Assembly (NCBI RefSeq): GCF_003369915.1
Contig: NC_046676.1
Location: 19,388,001 to 19,452,000, forward strand
DNA: 64,000 nt
From: Drosophila miranda
Lineage: Eukaryota; Arthropoda; Insecta; Diptera; Drosophilidae
Direction: 5' to 3'
Made by a program: the position numbers and the translations under genes. The notes under the pieces were generated by a model. That model was given only the letters and a program-made list of their open reading frames with translations. It searched no databases and was not told the DNA's origin. This document shows, piece after piece, positions 1-12,369 of the stretch (within the stretch, counting starts at the first letter, position 1; every line of letters starts with the position of its first letter).

Positions 1-3000
1 ACTTAGAGAGTTTTTAAATAATTTAGTTGTGTCGTTGGCGAAAAGCTGTCCAGGAGCTGCCTCTGTCAAAGGCGTGCATGTGGCAAGAAAAGCCACGGTA
101 GGGCGGCAAGGACCGGGCCCTGGGACAGGACGTAATGCAGTCGAGTCACGTCACACAGCATGTCGCTAATTTTTCTACCTTTTTTTTCCCCCCCCTCTTT
201 CGTTCTTTCGGGCACAAAGTTTTCCTTCACTGCAATGCGCTGGAAAAAAATGTTGCTTTTTTCTATTTTCGGGTGGAGCGGGGAGTACAGGGGGGGGGGG
301 CTGCAGAGGAGCTGTTAATTCCTGTTAATACTGAGCCTGTGGCTTAAGCCATTTTAAAGGCCTTTCGATTCGATTCCCCCTACCCGAAATGTTGTTTCCA
401 GGACAGCCCCTCCTCACTCTCTTGGATTCAAGTTTAAAATTCGCTTTGTGCGCTTAAATTCTTAAAAAAGGCTTTTGTCAAAGTGGTGTACAGTCCCGCA
501 CTACCTCCGCGCACGAGCATAACGGGAATGACTAAGAAGTGCAGCATACCGCACGGGGCACGTTTCCTTTCTGTAAACTTTATTATTTCGTGATAAAGTA
601 AATAAACTTAGCCCCCGATCTCTGCCTCTGCCTCTGCCTGTGCCTCGGCTGGGAGTGCTTCAATGGGGACTGGTGGCACCTTTCACATTGTTTGCCATTT
701 GCGGTGGACGGCGGCAACGAGGAGGTTCTGTCAGCCTCGACAGCTAGTCCAAATTGAAATTGGACATTAGACGTTTCCACACACACACACACAGACACAC
801 AGAGACATACTGGTACATAAAAATGGCAGCTTCTGTCGTCGCCGCGACTGCTGACAACTTGCACAACATCCACAGAGCACACATACACAGCCATGCACAC
901 ACACAACTGGCGAGGCACACACACTCATTGTGAATGACAACGCCCCTGGTACGTGATTTCATTTCCGCTTCTGCCTTTTGTGCACTGCTCGTAACTTGAG
1001 TCCTCTGCCTCTCCTCCCTCTTACCCTCGGCTGGCACTTCCATCCCCTCGTCGACCACCCCTGGCACCCAAAAATTAATATGCCAGTGCATAAAAAGACA
1101 ATGCTGCGACTAAATGTGACTAACTGTAAGTGGCCAGTGCGATGGGCTGGCCATTGGAGTACTCTGTAAATCTGGCTCTGTTTGCCTTGGCTCCGCCCAG
1201 CAGCGAGGGGAGATTCGAGACTTCTGAGCAGGTCATAGCAATGAATCATTTCCCCTTGATAGCCGCTTCATAACCTGTTCGTATCAATCCATTTCCGACC
1301 AAGATAATGTATTCCATCTACTGTTCTACTCCAAAGATTTATTTCATTATAATATCATGCAAATTAATTCCAAAATTCGAAGCATTATTTATTGTTTAAG
1401 CCCCCAAAGAACACCCTGTATACACGAACATATGGAGGTGCGTGCAGATGCGTTTTCTTCCGACAGCCAAAGGTTAAATTCATTAGCAGAACTCGATAGA
1501 TCTTTGCAGAGATGGTCAAACTAGTTTGCCACAAACTATCTCGAAACCGGACGGCATTCAACAATGTAAATTTAATTAATGAACAACAAGATACTCAGCA
1601 GGGTTTAGGGTATTTAACAAGAGCATCATAATTACAGGAAAGATGATTAACAAATGACAAAAACCCCCCCGAAATGGCCAGAGAAGATTTCAAAGTCAAG
1701 GCCGAAAAGATGTGGTGAAAACCAGTTATGATAGTTTTCCCCCTGCCCTGGAGGAGACAATGGTTTAATTGCGATGCGCCTAATCATATCTGATCACGAT
1801 GACAAAAAACCGGGCCAAGCAAAGACAATAACGGAAGCCATTTGCCATGCAAATGTTAAGCAAAAGAGCCAGCAAGAGCCGGGGAACTGGCATTTACATA
1901 CACGAGAGATCAACAAATGCAGAAAAATAAACGATAAAAAATAAATAAACAGCAGCAAATTAACCAGCAAGTTTTTGTTTAATGTTTGACTTGGTTTGGG
2001 CCATGAATTTGGCTATTAACTTGTTTGCACTTGAGTAGGAATATGATTCATGGCTAGCTGGATAGACGTGTCCCTCGACACGTGTGGACGATAAAGCTGA
2101 CAATTCGCTAAAAGTTGAAATATCGACCCACAGGAGCCGACAGGAGACGTCAGGGAGACCCTGAATCACAGTCTGCTGAAATGGTGAGGATTAATGAAGG
2201 CCGGAATCCAGATAACGAGGAAATAATTTATACCCCCGCAGAGCAGTACAAATTTATAATTATAAATCAAATTTTATATGGAATTTTTGGAATTTTTTGG
2301 AATTTTGGCATCTAAGGTTTGAGGTGTGGATAAAATAATTACTGTTTTCGGGTCTTCTCTTGGCGGCATCATTTATTTATGGAAACGTTATACCACATAA
2401 ATAGGAAACCTTGAAATAGTCAAGCGAATCAATTTTTTTCAGGTTCAGACGTCAGAGCCAGACCCATTTATACGACCATAATCATAAGGAACGGGTTTTG
2501 GCCAAACTAATTGATGGCCAAGGGTTCGTTAGATCACAGAATTATGGGATTACCATAGACCGGAATAAATTAGTAAATATTGTGGGCGCCACAAAAGACA
2601 AAACCGTCTGCAAGAACAGCTAGGTGGGGAAGTCCAAGATTTTTGACAAAAAAAATTGAATACTTTAGAACAATGGCTTCTAACCTTTGGCAATAAAAGA
2701 GTCGTTAAAGTCCCATCAACCGACCAGTTTCGATCATCTGCATTCGTTTCAAGCGAATTTCCGGCTACACCTGACGCATGTGCCAAAATATCTATCCAAT
2801 CTGCTCGGAATTATGCCGTTAGCACTCGGCACTCGGCAGCCGATCTCATGCATCAGATAAGTGCCTTGTTATAGAGACTCCGAGTGTCCCCGGCTGAGCC
2901 ATCGATCAGTACTCAGTCCACATGCCATATGCAGACGCGAGCCAATAAACCAATTAAACACAAACATAATATCACTACATTATTCGTTTCGACGGCCCCC

Positions 3001-3150
3001 AAAGACAAACCAGAAAGAAACTGAAAGAAACGTATCTCCAGCCATCATCCACATTGAATATTCAGATGTTTTTGGCCTGCCCAGCGCCCCAGCGCCGGCG
3101 ATCTTCAGGTTTTGGCTCGAAGAACCCATGCCCCGAGATCGGATCTGCCG
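1..3150. other. Intergenic, no gene recognised
   Basis: No reading frame here has a convincing start, signal peptide, domain or splice pattern. The stretch holds low-complexity DNA: a G run near 291-300, a CA-rich tract at about 778-800 and AT-rich segments. It ends in the promoter of the proline-rich gene at 3219. Confidence 0.6.
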
Positions 3151-3218
3151 ATCGTATAAATAGCTTGCAGCGCCCTCCAGTCCGACAGAAGCGACCTAAA
3201 GCTTGTGTAGTAGACATC

Positions 3219-4171
3219 ATGGTAAGCATTCGTCGCGATCGTCAAGGACCCTAAGGATTATCTCTAACGCTCCCCCCCCCCCCCCTCCACTCCGCTCCTT
3301 TCTGCAGAAATTCCTGACTGTTTTCTTTGCCGTCGTGGCCTGCGCCTATGGCGATGTGTCCCATCTGGGCTACGACTACGCTCCCCCGGCGCCAGTGGCT
3401 CCCGTGCAGGTTTACCAGCCAGCACCTGCTCCAGTTTACCAGCCAGCTCCAGCTCCTGCTCCAGTTTACCAGCCAGCTCCAGCTCCTGCTCCAGTTTACC
3501 AGCCAGCTCCAGCTCCTGCTCCAGTTTACCAGCCAGCTCCAGCTCCTGCTCCAGTTTACCAGCCAGCTCCCGCTCCGGTCTACCAGCCAGCCCCGGCCCC
3601 AGCACCCATCCGCATCCCAGCTCCCGCCCCAGTGCAGAGCTACATTCCCCCTGCACCAGTCTCGATCCCAGCTCCAGTTCAGATCCAGGCTCCCGTTGAG
3701 ATCCAGGCTCCAGTTGAGATCCAGGCTCCCGTTGAGATCCAGGCTCCCGCTCCAGTGAACACCTACATTCCTCCTGCAGCACCAGCACCCGCTCCGGTCT
3801 ACCAGCCAGCACCCGCTCCGGTCTACCAGCCAGCCCCAGCTCCAGCACCCATCCGCATCCCAGCCCCGGCTCCAGCACCCATCCGCATCCCAGCTCCCGC
3901 TCCAGTTTACCAGCCAGCTCCCGCTCCGGTCTACCAGCCAGCCCCGGCCCCCGCACCCATCCGCATCCCAGCCCCCGCGCCAGTGCAGTCCTACATTCCT
4001 CCCGCACCAATCTCGATCCCAGCTCCCGCTCCCGTCTACCAATCCGCTCCAGCTCCCGCTCCCGTCTACCAGCCAACTAGCCAGCAGGTTCTCGAGGAGA
4101 TCGAGCCCGTGTCTGCCGATGGCTACCGCTACAAGACCGTGCGCCGTCGCGTCTACCGTCACCGCTTCTAA
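3219..4171 (+). CDS. Secreted proline/alanine-rich repeat protein A (PAPVYQ repeats)
   Basis: Two coding exons: 3219-3221 (the ATG alone) and 3308-4171, giving 288 aa. The intron 3222-3307 has donor ATG|GTAAGC and acceptor TTTCTGCAG. The product starts MKFLTVFFAVVACAYG, a signal peptide, followed by DVSHLGYDY. The middle is almost entirely PAPVYQPAP, PIRIPAPA and QAPVEI repeats. It ends in the family tail DGYRYKTVRRRVYRHRF. A TATAAATA box lies at 3155-3162 and an AATAAA signal at 4260-4265. Three paralogues follow at 8.8, 10.6 and 14.7 kb with the same exon plan. Repeats plus a basic, tyrosine-containing tail suggest an extracellular matrix, cuticle or peritrophic role, but that is inference. 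I recall similar D. melanogaster genes (CG30457, CG30458, CG10953 type) but cannot assign orthology. Long open frames in the other phases are by-products of the repeat. Confidence 0.88.
3400..4075 (+). repeat. Coding minisatellite of the PAPVYQPAP type
   Basis: Tandem near-identical units code for PAPVYQPAP-like blocks, interspersed with IRIPAPA and four QAPVEI units (about 3684-3745). Units between 3420 and 3560 are nearly identical at the DNA level, which points to recent expansion or homogenisation. Copy number here is likely to vary between individuals and to be assembly-sensitive. Confidence 0.8.
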
Positions 4172-4205
4172 GTGCTAGGTGGCAGTCCCAAGCCAAAGCC
4201 GAACC

Positions 4206-4650
4206 GAATCGAATCGAATCGAATCGAACTGTTTCCTAACGAACCCCCCAGGGGGTTGCAATAAAGAATTCCTCCTTCAACTTGTTAAACAAAAAGAAAC
4301 GAATCTTCAAATTGTTTTCCAATCATTGCAAATCACATGAGAAACAAAAAAGTTTCTCCTGTGGCCAGAACCGAACTGCAAACTCTTAAAGTCCTGGACA
4401 GGCTCTGGCCGTTTGATTCGCAAATTTATGAAACCGAACGAGATGGCAGGACTCGGGAAATCAACTTGCCATCAGACAGATAGCAGTAGAGGGGCGGGGA
4501 TAATGGGGAGTTGCAAGCAAGTTGTGGCAGCCTCCCCAAGGAATCGTCCATCCTACTGCCATGCTACTCGATGCCATGCACTCCACTACAGTCCACTCCA
4601 CTCCTCTCCACTCCACTCCACTCCTCTCCTCTCCACTCCACTCCACATTT
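4206..4650. repeat. Short tandem repeats after gene A
   Basis: A GAATC pentamer array occupies 4206-4228 and a CTCCACTC-type array lies at about 4579-4647. Both are simple low-complexity DNA with no coding evidence. Confidence 0.7.
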
Positions 4651-7541
4651 ATCACGAAATTTATGGCCTGGAATGAGCTTTGATGATGTGGAAATTTTTT
4701 CTCGTTAGATTCAAAGTTTCAACGAAGCCACCCGCCACCAGCCACCCGCCGCCCACAATCGATGAGGCCAAGACGAAGACGACGCAACTGGATACGTAGA
4801 TGGGAGTCGAGTGGATTGGCCTCATCAGAGCGGTGACCACTTGTGGCTGCTAACAAGGACCGTAGCCACGAACAAGAACAAGGACATCGACAGGCGATAG
4901 ACGATAGACGGTGGAGGAAATTAACAAGGAAATGCAACGACAACGGACTACGGACTACGGACACCACACCACACCACTCTCCGATTTGATTACGAAAATG
5001 TCTGACTCTGGCAGCCCCCAATGGGACCATCCCCATCCCCTGCCTGTCTGGATGCCCGGACAGCCGCAAAGCCACATATTAAACTTGCCACGGCGCATAC
5101 TAATTAAAAAGCGTGCAACAAAAGCAAACAACAAGGCTCCTAAAATTACGAGTAATTGCGTAATTAAAACGAAATAATTTTTCCACAGCCTATTCGGACC
5201 CATGACCGCAAAGGATCGGTTGTCCCCGGTCCTGGCCCTGGTCCTGGTCCTGGCTTATATTGTTAATTGCATTTTGGTCAAATATTGGCAGCTCAATTAA
5301 ATGAATTAAAATACATTTTTGCTTTGATACGGATGATTCCGCAATGCAAATATACATGCCTACAGCAAGCAAATTATTTGACAGGCAATTACAATTTACA
5401 GACGATCCAGCCCCAAGGCCAGACCCAGACCCAGACCCAGACCGCACGCCAATCGGTTGGGATTAGATTTATTCGATTTGGTTAATGAATTTTTCCCTAT
5501 GCTGTAGTCAAAGAATGCAGATCTTTCAATTGGATATTAGGGTGTTATTATGGGAACTATTTTGCCATCTAATGCTCTCGCAATCCACTCACATCCTGTC
5601 ACTCGTCTCGTCTAATCCCAGTCAGCGATTAGTGGGAACTGCAATATGGTCTGCATTGGCCAATTATCAGCCTCATTGCACACTCTGCACACTCAAACCA
5701 GAGCACCGAACCAGGTTCGGCTGGGCCCGAACAATTGACAGTTGGTTGCATTTCCCACCGCACTTAATTAGCAGTTAATGACGCCTGATTAACACGCATT
5801 ATGAGTCCGCCCCAGCCCCAATCGAACGAAGGCGTCGGCCCACCTGTCGGATGTGTAATCGATGCTTTAGGCGCTTGGATTACAAAATAATCACGAGGCA
5901 GACACCCCGGCAGCCGGCCTAAAAGTATGCAAAAGGAAACGACCAGGCGGAAAAAAAGTGAAATTGCTGTGGCAAAAAACAAAAAATACATCGTATGGAG
6001 ACCGTTTGTTGTGCTGCTCTTAAGACTAGGCGATACCCTGCCGATTGAGGTTGATATTTTGCCATTTCTTTGGACGTGTTGCAGATACACGTCCACAGAC
6101 CCAACAAAATCTTACCCTCTGGCCGGGCTTACTCTATAAATCTGATGTAAAAGCGTATGGGTCCACCAAGGGCCCTTCGGCGGCCGGCTTTCGGCTTTAA
6201 AGCGACTTTGCGAAACAGGCAGTGTCCGCATGGATATGGGGCATGGATCGGTGGAAAATTGACAGTATCAACGTAATTATATCGCCAGTTGGAAACCAAA
6301 AACAAAAAAACCAACACGAAACGCGAAATGGGGGAAAAACGTAAAACCAAAGAGGGGTGGCAGTGGCAGTGGCAGTGGCAGCCTCTGAAATATGCAAACG
6401 TTGACTGGCTTCATTTATTTTTACTGTTACTGCATATTGGGCGACATCGAACGCCAGAGCAAGCGGCAGAGCGAGAGGGAGAGGGAGGAGCAGCCAGAGG
6501 CGCGAATATAATCGTTATCCTGGACAGGTGGGTCCGGGCCGACGCGTCGTCCTCGTCGTCGCTGGATGCCAGCAGTTGCACTTCATTTGCAGCATTAATT
6601 TGTCGCCCGTTGATTTATCTGGCGAAATGCATATACACTCGGATATATACGGATGCTGCGAATGAATTTATGAGCTGGGGCGAACGTGCACGCCGCCCAT
6701 CGAGCGTCGAAAAATGTCGAAAATCGATTGTTAAGCGTTTGTCAGCCACAGCTTGAAGTTGGTCATGTCAAAGCACTCCCTGCCATGGGACTCTCGACAC
6801 CACTCGACCCAAACAATCGAACAATCGTACAATCGTACAATGCTCCTCCGGTTGTGACTGTGACTGTGGCTCGGGGGTAGTTGAATGCATTTTGAATATT
6901 TATTAAATCACTTTTTGCACAAATAATGCAAAATAGTTATGCAAATGCGACGGTGCGAAATGGATCCGATCGAAGCGTGTGCCGCAAACCTGAACAAATA
7001 TCTCCAGCGCCCTAAGCTGGGTCAGCTCCCAGCCTTGGCTGGAGGTCGTTGAACCTGAGCTAATCTTTGCTGATCAGAGATACGGCCGTATGCTTGCTAA
7101 TTGGTGAAAGGAGTTTGCCTAGAGTTTCAAGAAGAACTAAACTAGTTCCTTAATGAAAAATATAGAGAACAATAGACTGAAACAAATTGAAGTCTTGGCT
7201 TTAAGCCATTTCCATCAGTCAGTACTGTCCAACATGGGGAGGGGGGGATATATATACATATATGTATTCTTGTTGTGGCATGCAGTGGCATTTTCCAGTT
7301 ATTTTCCGTTATTTCTATTCGCCCCCCGGATCTGCTCGGATGCATGTCAACTATTAACAGCCAAACAACTAAATTACGTATACGCAGCGTTGCATGTCCA
7401 AAATGGCTTTGCGGCTCCGCTTGGGCGTGTGTTTGTTTGCTCAAAAATACATTTGCAGTTTCAGTTTATTGGCGCTACGAAAATAATGGAATTGTCAAAA
7501 TAAAAGAGGTTAAGTGCTTGTTTGCATAGCTTTTTGACATT

Positions 7542-7595
<54 letters not shown>

Positions 7596-8720
7596 ATCCC
7601 AAGAATTTTTGTTCATGGTTTTTGCTTTTGCGAAAAACAGAAATTCAACAGAAATTAAATCACCGAACGTCGAGCGACGCCCAAGTGTCTCCAGTTGATT
7701 TTTGTGCTGAACACCAGCCAGGCAGCACCCCAAAAAGTTGCACCATTAGCCAATTGTGTAATTAAAAGAGCGAACAGCGCAAGTGTTGTCCTTCACATGC
7801 ACTGTGCAGTGCCTGGGAGGGAGCCTGTGCTACCACCCACTCGAAGCACGACCCCTCTCTGGCTCTCTTGGTGTCCCTGTCCCCTGTCCCCTGTCCCCTG
7901 TGTTCGTCTGGCAAATTTGTTTTCCGCGTCGTGACACATGGCGTCCGTCTAGCTGGCGTCATGTTCAACTTTTGACCCGATCGGAACGAGTGGCTCGTCC
8001 CCCCCACTGGGTGCCCATATAATTAAGCAATAGGCCGTGGTCTCGACCACCTTATCATGGCTAATCAAGCAGATTAATGACAGCCGCTTGGACATGCCAT
8101 TCCGTGGACTGTGGGCAGTAGGCTGTTGTGCCAAAAGCGGCGAGTGGCTTCAAGTCGACCAGTTTTTCGGTTTGTTTTCGATTTTTGTTTATTTTTGCTT
8201 AATTTTTGTTAGTTCAATTCGATACACTGAGGCACAAATGTTTTATGCAAATGATATTTAAATTAAAGCAATGACAAAACCAACAAGTACAAAGAGCGTT
8301 GGACCCGCTTGGGTTTCGGTTGGGTCTCAGAGACTTTGTTAGACGCTATAGCGGAAGAGCAGCGAGTTGGATATGTGGATAATCAAAGATATATATAGAT
8401 AAGGTGCAAAGTACTTTAGAGAGGGATTGAGTTGAAGAAGTGAGAAGCACAAAACGATCCCATAAAGTACTTCCATCTATCTCCAATAGAAATCAGTGGA
8501 AAAATATAGTCATATCGTTGGGAGCTTCAGTGCAACCCATCACGGATCGGGTAGGGTACCGGGGTACCGGGTTACCTCTTTCAACCATTATTGGGGCTTA
8601 TAGTAGTGTTTGCTCGTAAAATTCTGGTTTCTGGCATATTAAGAGACCATGAGACCATCCGCACTTCTTCGGTCGTACTATCTTCACGTCTGGCTGTCGC
8701 TTCTGCACCGCGCCCAGTCG
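4280..8720. other. Gene-free spacer between genes A and B
   Basis: No supported coding region seen. It contains a GGCAGT repeat (about 6358-6381), a CCTGTC repeat near 7875-7900 and a pure C tract (listed separately). The region may hold regulatory DNA, but I see no definable element. Confidence 0.5.
7543..7595. repeat. Homopolymer of 53 cytosines
   Basis: An uninterrupted run of C on the + strand. Its complement could form G-quadruplex structures. Runs this long are also common assembly or gap-filling artefacts, so the exact length should not be trusted. Confidence 0.9.
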
Positions 8721-8794
8721 CCATATAAATAGAGCCCCATCGGCCCGTCCAAGGCATACTAGTAGCGTCACCGTTCCAAGTAACACACCTCAAA

Positions 8795-9379
8795 ATGGTG
8801 AGTAGAGAGGAGAGAGGAGGGTGTCCAAGGCCAAGGGGAATAGACCGTAACTTTTGTGATTTTTCCGTGCAGAAACTGCTCGCCGTCGTCCTCGCCGTCC
8901 TGGCTGTTGCCCATGCCGATGTCTCCCATCTGTCCGGCTACAACTACGCCCCCGTGAGCATCCCAGCTCCGGCCCCGGCCCCAGTTAAGGTTGCACCCGC
9001 CCCGGTGCCCGTGAGCACCTACCTGCCCCCCGCACCGGCACCAGCCCCCATCCAGATTGAGGTGCCTGCCCCAGCCCCAGCACCCGCACCAGTGGCACCC
9101 GTGAAGGTTGCCCCCGCACCAGTCAACCAGTACATCCCCCCCGCACCACCAGCACCCGTCCAGATCGAGACTCCCGCCCCGGCGCCAGTTCCCGTGTCCG
9201 TGCCCGCTCCCGTCAACCAGTACATCCCCCCTGCACCCGTCAGGGCTGCCCCCGCTCCCGTTGCCGCTCCAGCCCCAGTCCTGGCTCCCCAGCCCGTTCT
9301 CGAGGAGATCGAGCCCATTGCCAACGATGGCTACCGCTACAAGACAGTCCGTCGTCGTGTGATCCGTCGTCGTTACTAG
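8795..9379 (+). CDS. Secreted proline/alanine-rich repeat protein B
   Basis: Two coding exons, 8795-8797 (ATG only) and 8873-9379, give 169 aa. The 75-bp intron has donor ATG|GTGAGT and acceptor CCGTGCAG. It is a multiple of three with no stop, so an unspliced message stays open but loses a clean signal peptide. The mature protein starts after KLLAVVLAVLAVAHA with DVSHLSGYNYAP, continues with PAPAPVKVAPAPV and QYIPPAP blocks, and ends in DGYRYKTVRRRVIRRRY. A TATAAATA box is at about 8724-8731 and AATAAA at 9406-9411. Gene A is its closest neighbour in the N terminus (DVSHL) and tail (EEIEP). The function is unknown; an extracellular structural role is inferred from composition. Confidence 0.87.
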   Translation: MVSREERGGCPRPRGIDRNFCDFSVQKLLAVVLAVLAVAHADVSHLSGYNYAPVSIPAPAPAPVKVAPAPVPVSTYLPPAPAPAPIQIEVPAPAPAPAPVAPVKVAPAPVNQYIPPAPPAPVQIETPAPAPVPVSVPAPVNQYIPPAPVRAAPAPVAAPAPVLAPQPVLEEIEPIANDGYRYKTVRRRVIRRRY

Positions 9380-9419
9380 AGTGCGGCTCCATGACATGAA
9401 TACTGAATAAAAGAAAAGA

Positions 9420-10314
9420 AATTACGATGTAAATGATTTGACTATGGCATTGGCAGGGTATTGTGGGGAGTCCCAAAGATTTCTGCTGCAAAAGTACACT
9501 GGAATTATGGAACTCGAATGAAGGGAAAGCATGGAGGATCCCTAGGAAAATAATATGAATCTAAATCACGGTTTTGAAGTATTGAAGATAGTGTAGAATA
9601 GTGTAGACTTGGTATCAGTTCGAGGGTCCTATAAAACTGTGTTTTGTCATGGATAACATTCACTGTGTGATCTAATTAGATGAATAAACATGAGATAGTT
9701 ACCGAATAGTTCTTAAACATCGGAATACCTTACATCACAACGAGACACCGACTACATCATGGCCAGGAATAATATTTTGTGTCTGGCTATCGAAAAATCA
9801 ATATTCAACAGACAAAATATGCTGATTTATAAGCCAGATGTTCCCCGAAGCTAGTCTGAGCCAGGTCCAGGCAATTAATTAGGCCCCAAGACGCTGCCAA
9901 GATCAGCATAATATAATCTGAGCAAATTGAATTTAATTTTGGCCCAGACGCGAAACCACGCAACGCCATAGGCTCTGACCGAGCGGGCTTATAATTTGAC
10001 GGGGAAGCAGAGACCAGAATAAAGCACAAAAGCAAAGCAGAGACAAAAAGATACGGCTCACAGTGCGTGTGACCCACGAACATTAATCAATTTGAAAAGA
10101 TAGAAAACAAAACAAAACGAAACGCAAAACTTATAGAAATAAAACCATTTTTCAGCATTCAAATGGAAATCATCTATTGGTTTGTTTGATCTAATTAAAG
10201 AAGATTTTTGTTGTCTTTTTAGATACAAGAAAACGAATAGAGTTGGCCCAAAGTCAAAGCAATTTTGGAATGCATTGTCTTAGACCGAAAACTGAGACTG
10301 AAAATGAAACCGAA

Positions 10315-10345
<31 letters not shown>

Positions 10346-10510
10346 CGTCAAACCACCTTGGCATTGGTGATTTGTTGGTTATCTTCCGACTATGGCATCT
10401 GAGGGCACTGAGAGCGGCTGAAATGGTAACGAAGACGAAGACCAAGACCCCCGGGTATTGTGAGGGCATCGTGCAATTAATTTTGCCGCGCTTGACCCGA
10501 AACGGCCAAA
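9420..10510. other. Gene-free spacer between genes B and C
   Basis: No coding region supported. The right end contains an ACCGAAA-type repeat (about 10287-10345) and runs into the promoter of gene C. Confidence 0.5.
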
Positions 10511-10606
10511 ACAATGAGCTATAAAAACTGGCGACATGCATGTTGTTCGGCAGCACAAACCAACAATCTGTGATCCAAGCAGCAACAAGCCAAGTTCCAA
10601 TCGAAG

Positions 10607-11107
10607 ATGGTAGGTCCACCAGAAACCGCAGGACCGCAGCCAGGATCCTCTATACATCATCATTTTTGTGTCCTATTCTAGAAATTCCTGATCATTGCCG
10701 TTGCCTTTCTGGCCTGCGCCTACGCCGATGTCTCGGAGCTTGGTGCCTCTGGCTACGATTATCCTCAGCCAGCTCCTGTGAAGTCCTACGTCCCTCCTCC
10801 GCCACCACCACCGCCGCCGGCACCCAAGAACACCTATATTCCACCCCCGGCGGCCCCGGCCAAGGCCTACATCCCACCTCCACCACCACCGCCGCCACCA
10901 GCACCCAAGAACACCTACATTCCTCCCCCGGCAGCCCCAGCACCGGCGCCCGTTGAGTCCTACATTCCCCCCGCAGCCCCCGCACCCGCCTACATTCCCC
11001 CTGCCCCCATCCAGGCCGAGGAGCCCATCCAGGCGTACGAGCAGCCCGCCCAGGACGGATACCGTTACAAGACCGTGCGCCGTCGCGTCTTCCGTCACCG
11101 CAACTAA
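10607..11107 (+). CDS. Secreted proline-rich protein C (PPPPPPAPKNTYIPPP repeats)
   Basis: Two coding exons, 10607-10609 (ATG only) and 10682-11107, give 142 aa. The intron has donor ATG|GTAGGT and acceptor TATTCTAG. The signal peptide is MKFLIIAVAFLACAYA, followed by DVSELGASGYDYPQP. The middle has two copies of a block PPPPPPPPAPKNTYIPPPA and several SYIPPAAPAPA units. The tail AQDGYRYKTVRRRVFRHRN is the family signature. A TATAAAA box lies at 10520-10526 and AATAAA at 11191-11196. It is most like gene D in both termini (ADVSEL, VFRHR). The role is unknown; YIPP motifs and the basic tail would fit a cuticle or matrix component. Confidence 0.88.
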
Positions 11108-11337
11108 GGCCCCAAAGAACCCAAGAACCCCCAATTGTTAAATAATGTCATAGGGTCCTTTGCCGTGGAATCTGTTAATGTTTTTTGAGAAATAAACGAT
11201 GAAAAGCGAGACGAAAATGGACTCTTGTGGGGGTAGTTCTTGCATCAATCCATATCCATTCGTTGAAAGAAGTAGGCGACGCCTGATACAGCACGACGTT
11301 CAGCTATGGAATACACATTGACTTACCCATCTATAGG

Positions 11338-12363
11338 ATGATCAGCAATCGCTCCCAATCCATTCCGATTGACACAGTGCCAGTAGTAGCCCAGTTGGCT
11401 ATAGAATGTTTGACAGAGGACAGAGGAGATGACCGTCGCCAGAGGAGGACCTGCTGCGGCTGTTTGGAGTCAATATTCAACTGGATTCCGGTGTTCTTCA
11501 TAGTCTGCCTCATAGTCTATTCGTACTACGTATATGTGTGGCACTTGTGTGTGCAGAACATGAAGCAGCACTCGGCTATCGTCTTGGGTGTGTTCCTCTT
11601 CTGGTATCACCTGCTGCTGCTGATGTTCCTCTGGAGCTACTGGAGCAGCATGTGGGCGAAGGTCATGCCAATTCCGGCTGAGTGGAGCATACCCGACGCG
11701 GACTGGACGCGTCTGAGCAGAGCCAACGGCCTTGAGGAGAGGAGGCACATTCTGAGCCACGTAGCTCTCAGATTGCCCATCACGATGTGCGATCAGAACG
11801 GTGTCGTGCGATACTGTGGCCACTGCCGCATCATCAAGCCGGATCGGGCCCACCACTGCCGGACCTGTCAGCGCTGCATCCTCAAGATGGACCACCACTG
11901 TCCCTGGGTGAACAACTGTGTGCACTTCCACAACTACAAGTTCTTCCTGCTGTTCCTGATCTACGCCTCGCTCTACTGCCTGTACGCCCTAGTGACCCTG
12001 CTGCTCGAGCTCCACCATGCCTGGGATTTTGACTTTGACAACTTGGACCTGAACTCGCTGCAGACCATGATCCCAATCGTCCTTGGCATGATTTTCACCG
12101 GCGTCACTGTGATTATGCTGGGCCTCCACATCTACCTTTTGCTCTTGAACCGCACCACCATGGAGTCGGCTCATGCTCCTATGTTCTGCATTGGTGGCCG
12201 CACCAGGAAAGCCTTCAACCTGGGCTGCTGCGCCAACCTGTGCGAGGTGTTCGGCGATAGATGGTACCTATGGCCACTGCCCGTCTACAGCAGCCGCGGC
12301 GACGGCCTCACCTTTCCCACACGGGAAGGCTCCGTTAGTTCTGCCCGTTCTTCTGATTTCTAA
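11338..12363 (+). CDS. DHHC palmitoyltransferase, ZDHHC2/15/20 type
   Basis: A single exon of 341 aa encodes an S-acyltransferase that would add palmitate to cysteines of membrane proteins in Golgi or plasma membranes. Predicted membrane segments lie at about residues 50-70, 81-100, 211-233 and 244-270. The cysteine-rich domain (160-210) contains CGHCRIIKPDRAHHC and the catalytic KMDHHCPWVNNC; the DHHC is at 185-188. NRTTMES carries the TTxE motif, and the C-terminal FGDRWYLWPLP and GDGLTFPTR blocks match the ZDHHC2/15/20 subfamily. The DPG motif usually found after TM2 is not evident (MPIPAEW instead). It starts only about 140 bp after the poly(A) signal of gene C. The ATG follows CTATAGG, so an upstream noncoding exon is possible. 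D. melanogaster CG17287 is a plausible orthologue from memory only. Confidence 0.93.
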   Translation: MISNRSQSIPIDTVPVVAQLAIECLTEDRGDDRRQRRTCCGCLESIFNWIPVFFIVCLIVYSYYVYVWHLCVQNMKQHSAIVLGVFLFWYHLLLLMFLWSYWSSMWAKVMPIPAEWSIPDADWTRLSRANGLEERRHILSHVALRLPITMCDQNGVVRYCGHCRIIKPDRAHHCRTCQRCILKMDHHCPWVNNCVHFHNYKFFLLFLIYASLYCLYALVTLLLELHHAWDFDFDNLDLNSLQTMIPIVLGMIFTGVTVIMLGLHIYLLLLNRTTMESAHAPMFCIGGRTRKAFNLGCCANLCEVFGDRWYLWPLPVYSSRGDGLTFPTREGSVSSARSSDF

Positions 12364-12369
12364 TACGAG

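Noticed and set aside
3251-4162. Long - strand frames opposite gene A (Gly/Trp/Ser-rich and Arg/Glu-rich)
   Set aside because: They are the antiphase readings of the PAPVYQ repeat DNA; there is no independent start, signal or splice evidence, and the + strand has TATA, splice sites and poly(A) signal.
8768-9397. Long - strand frame opposite gene B
   Set aside because: A shadow of the proline/alanine repeat; gene B is supported on the + strand by promoter and family tail.
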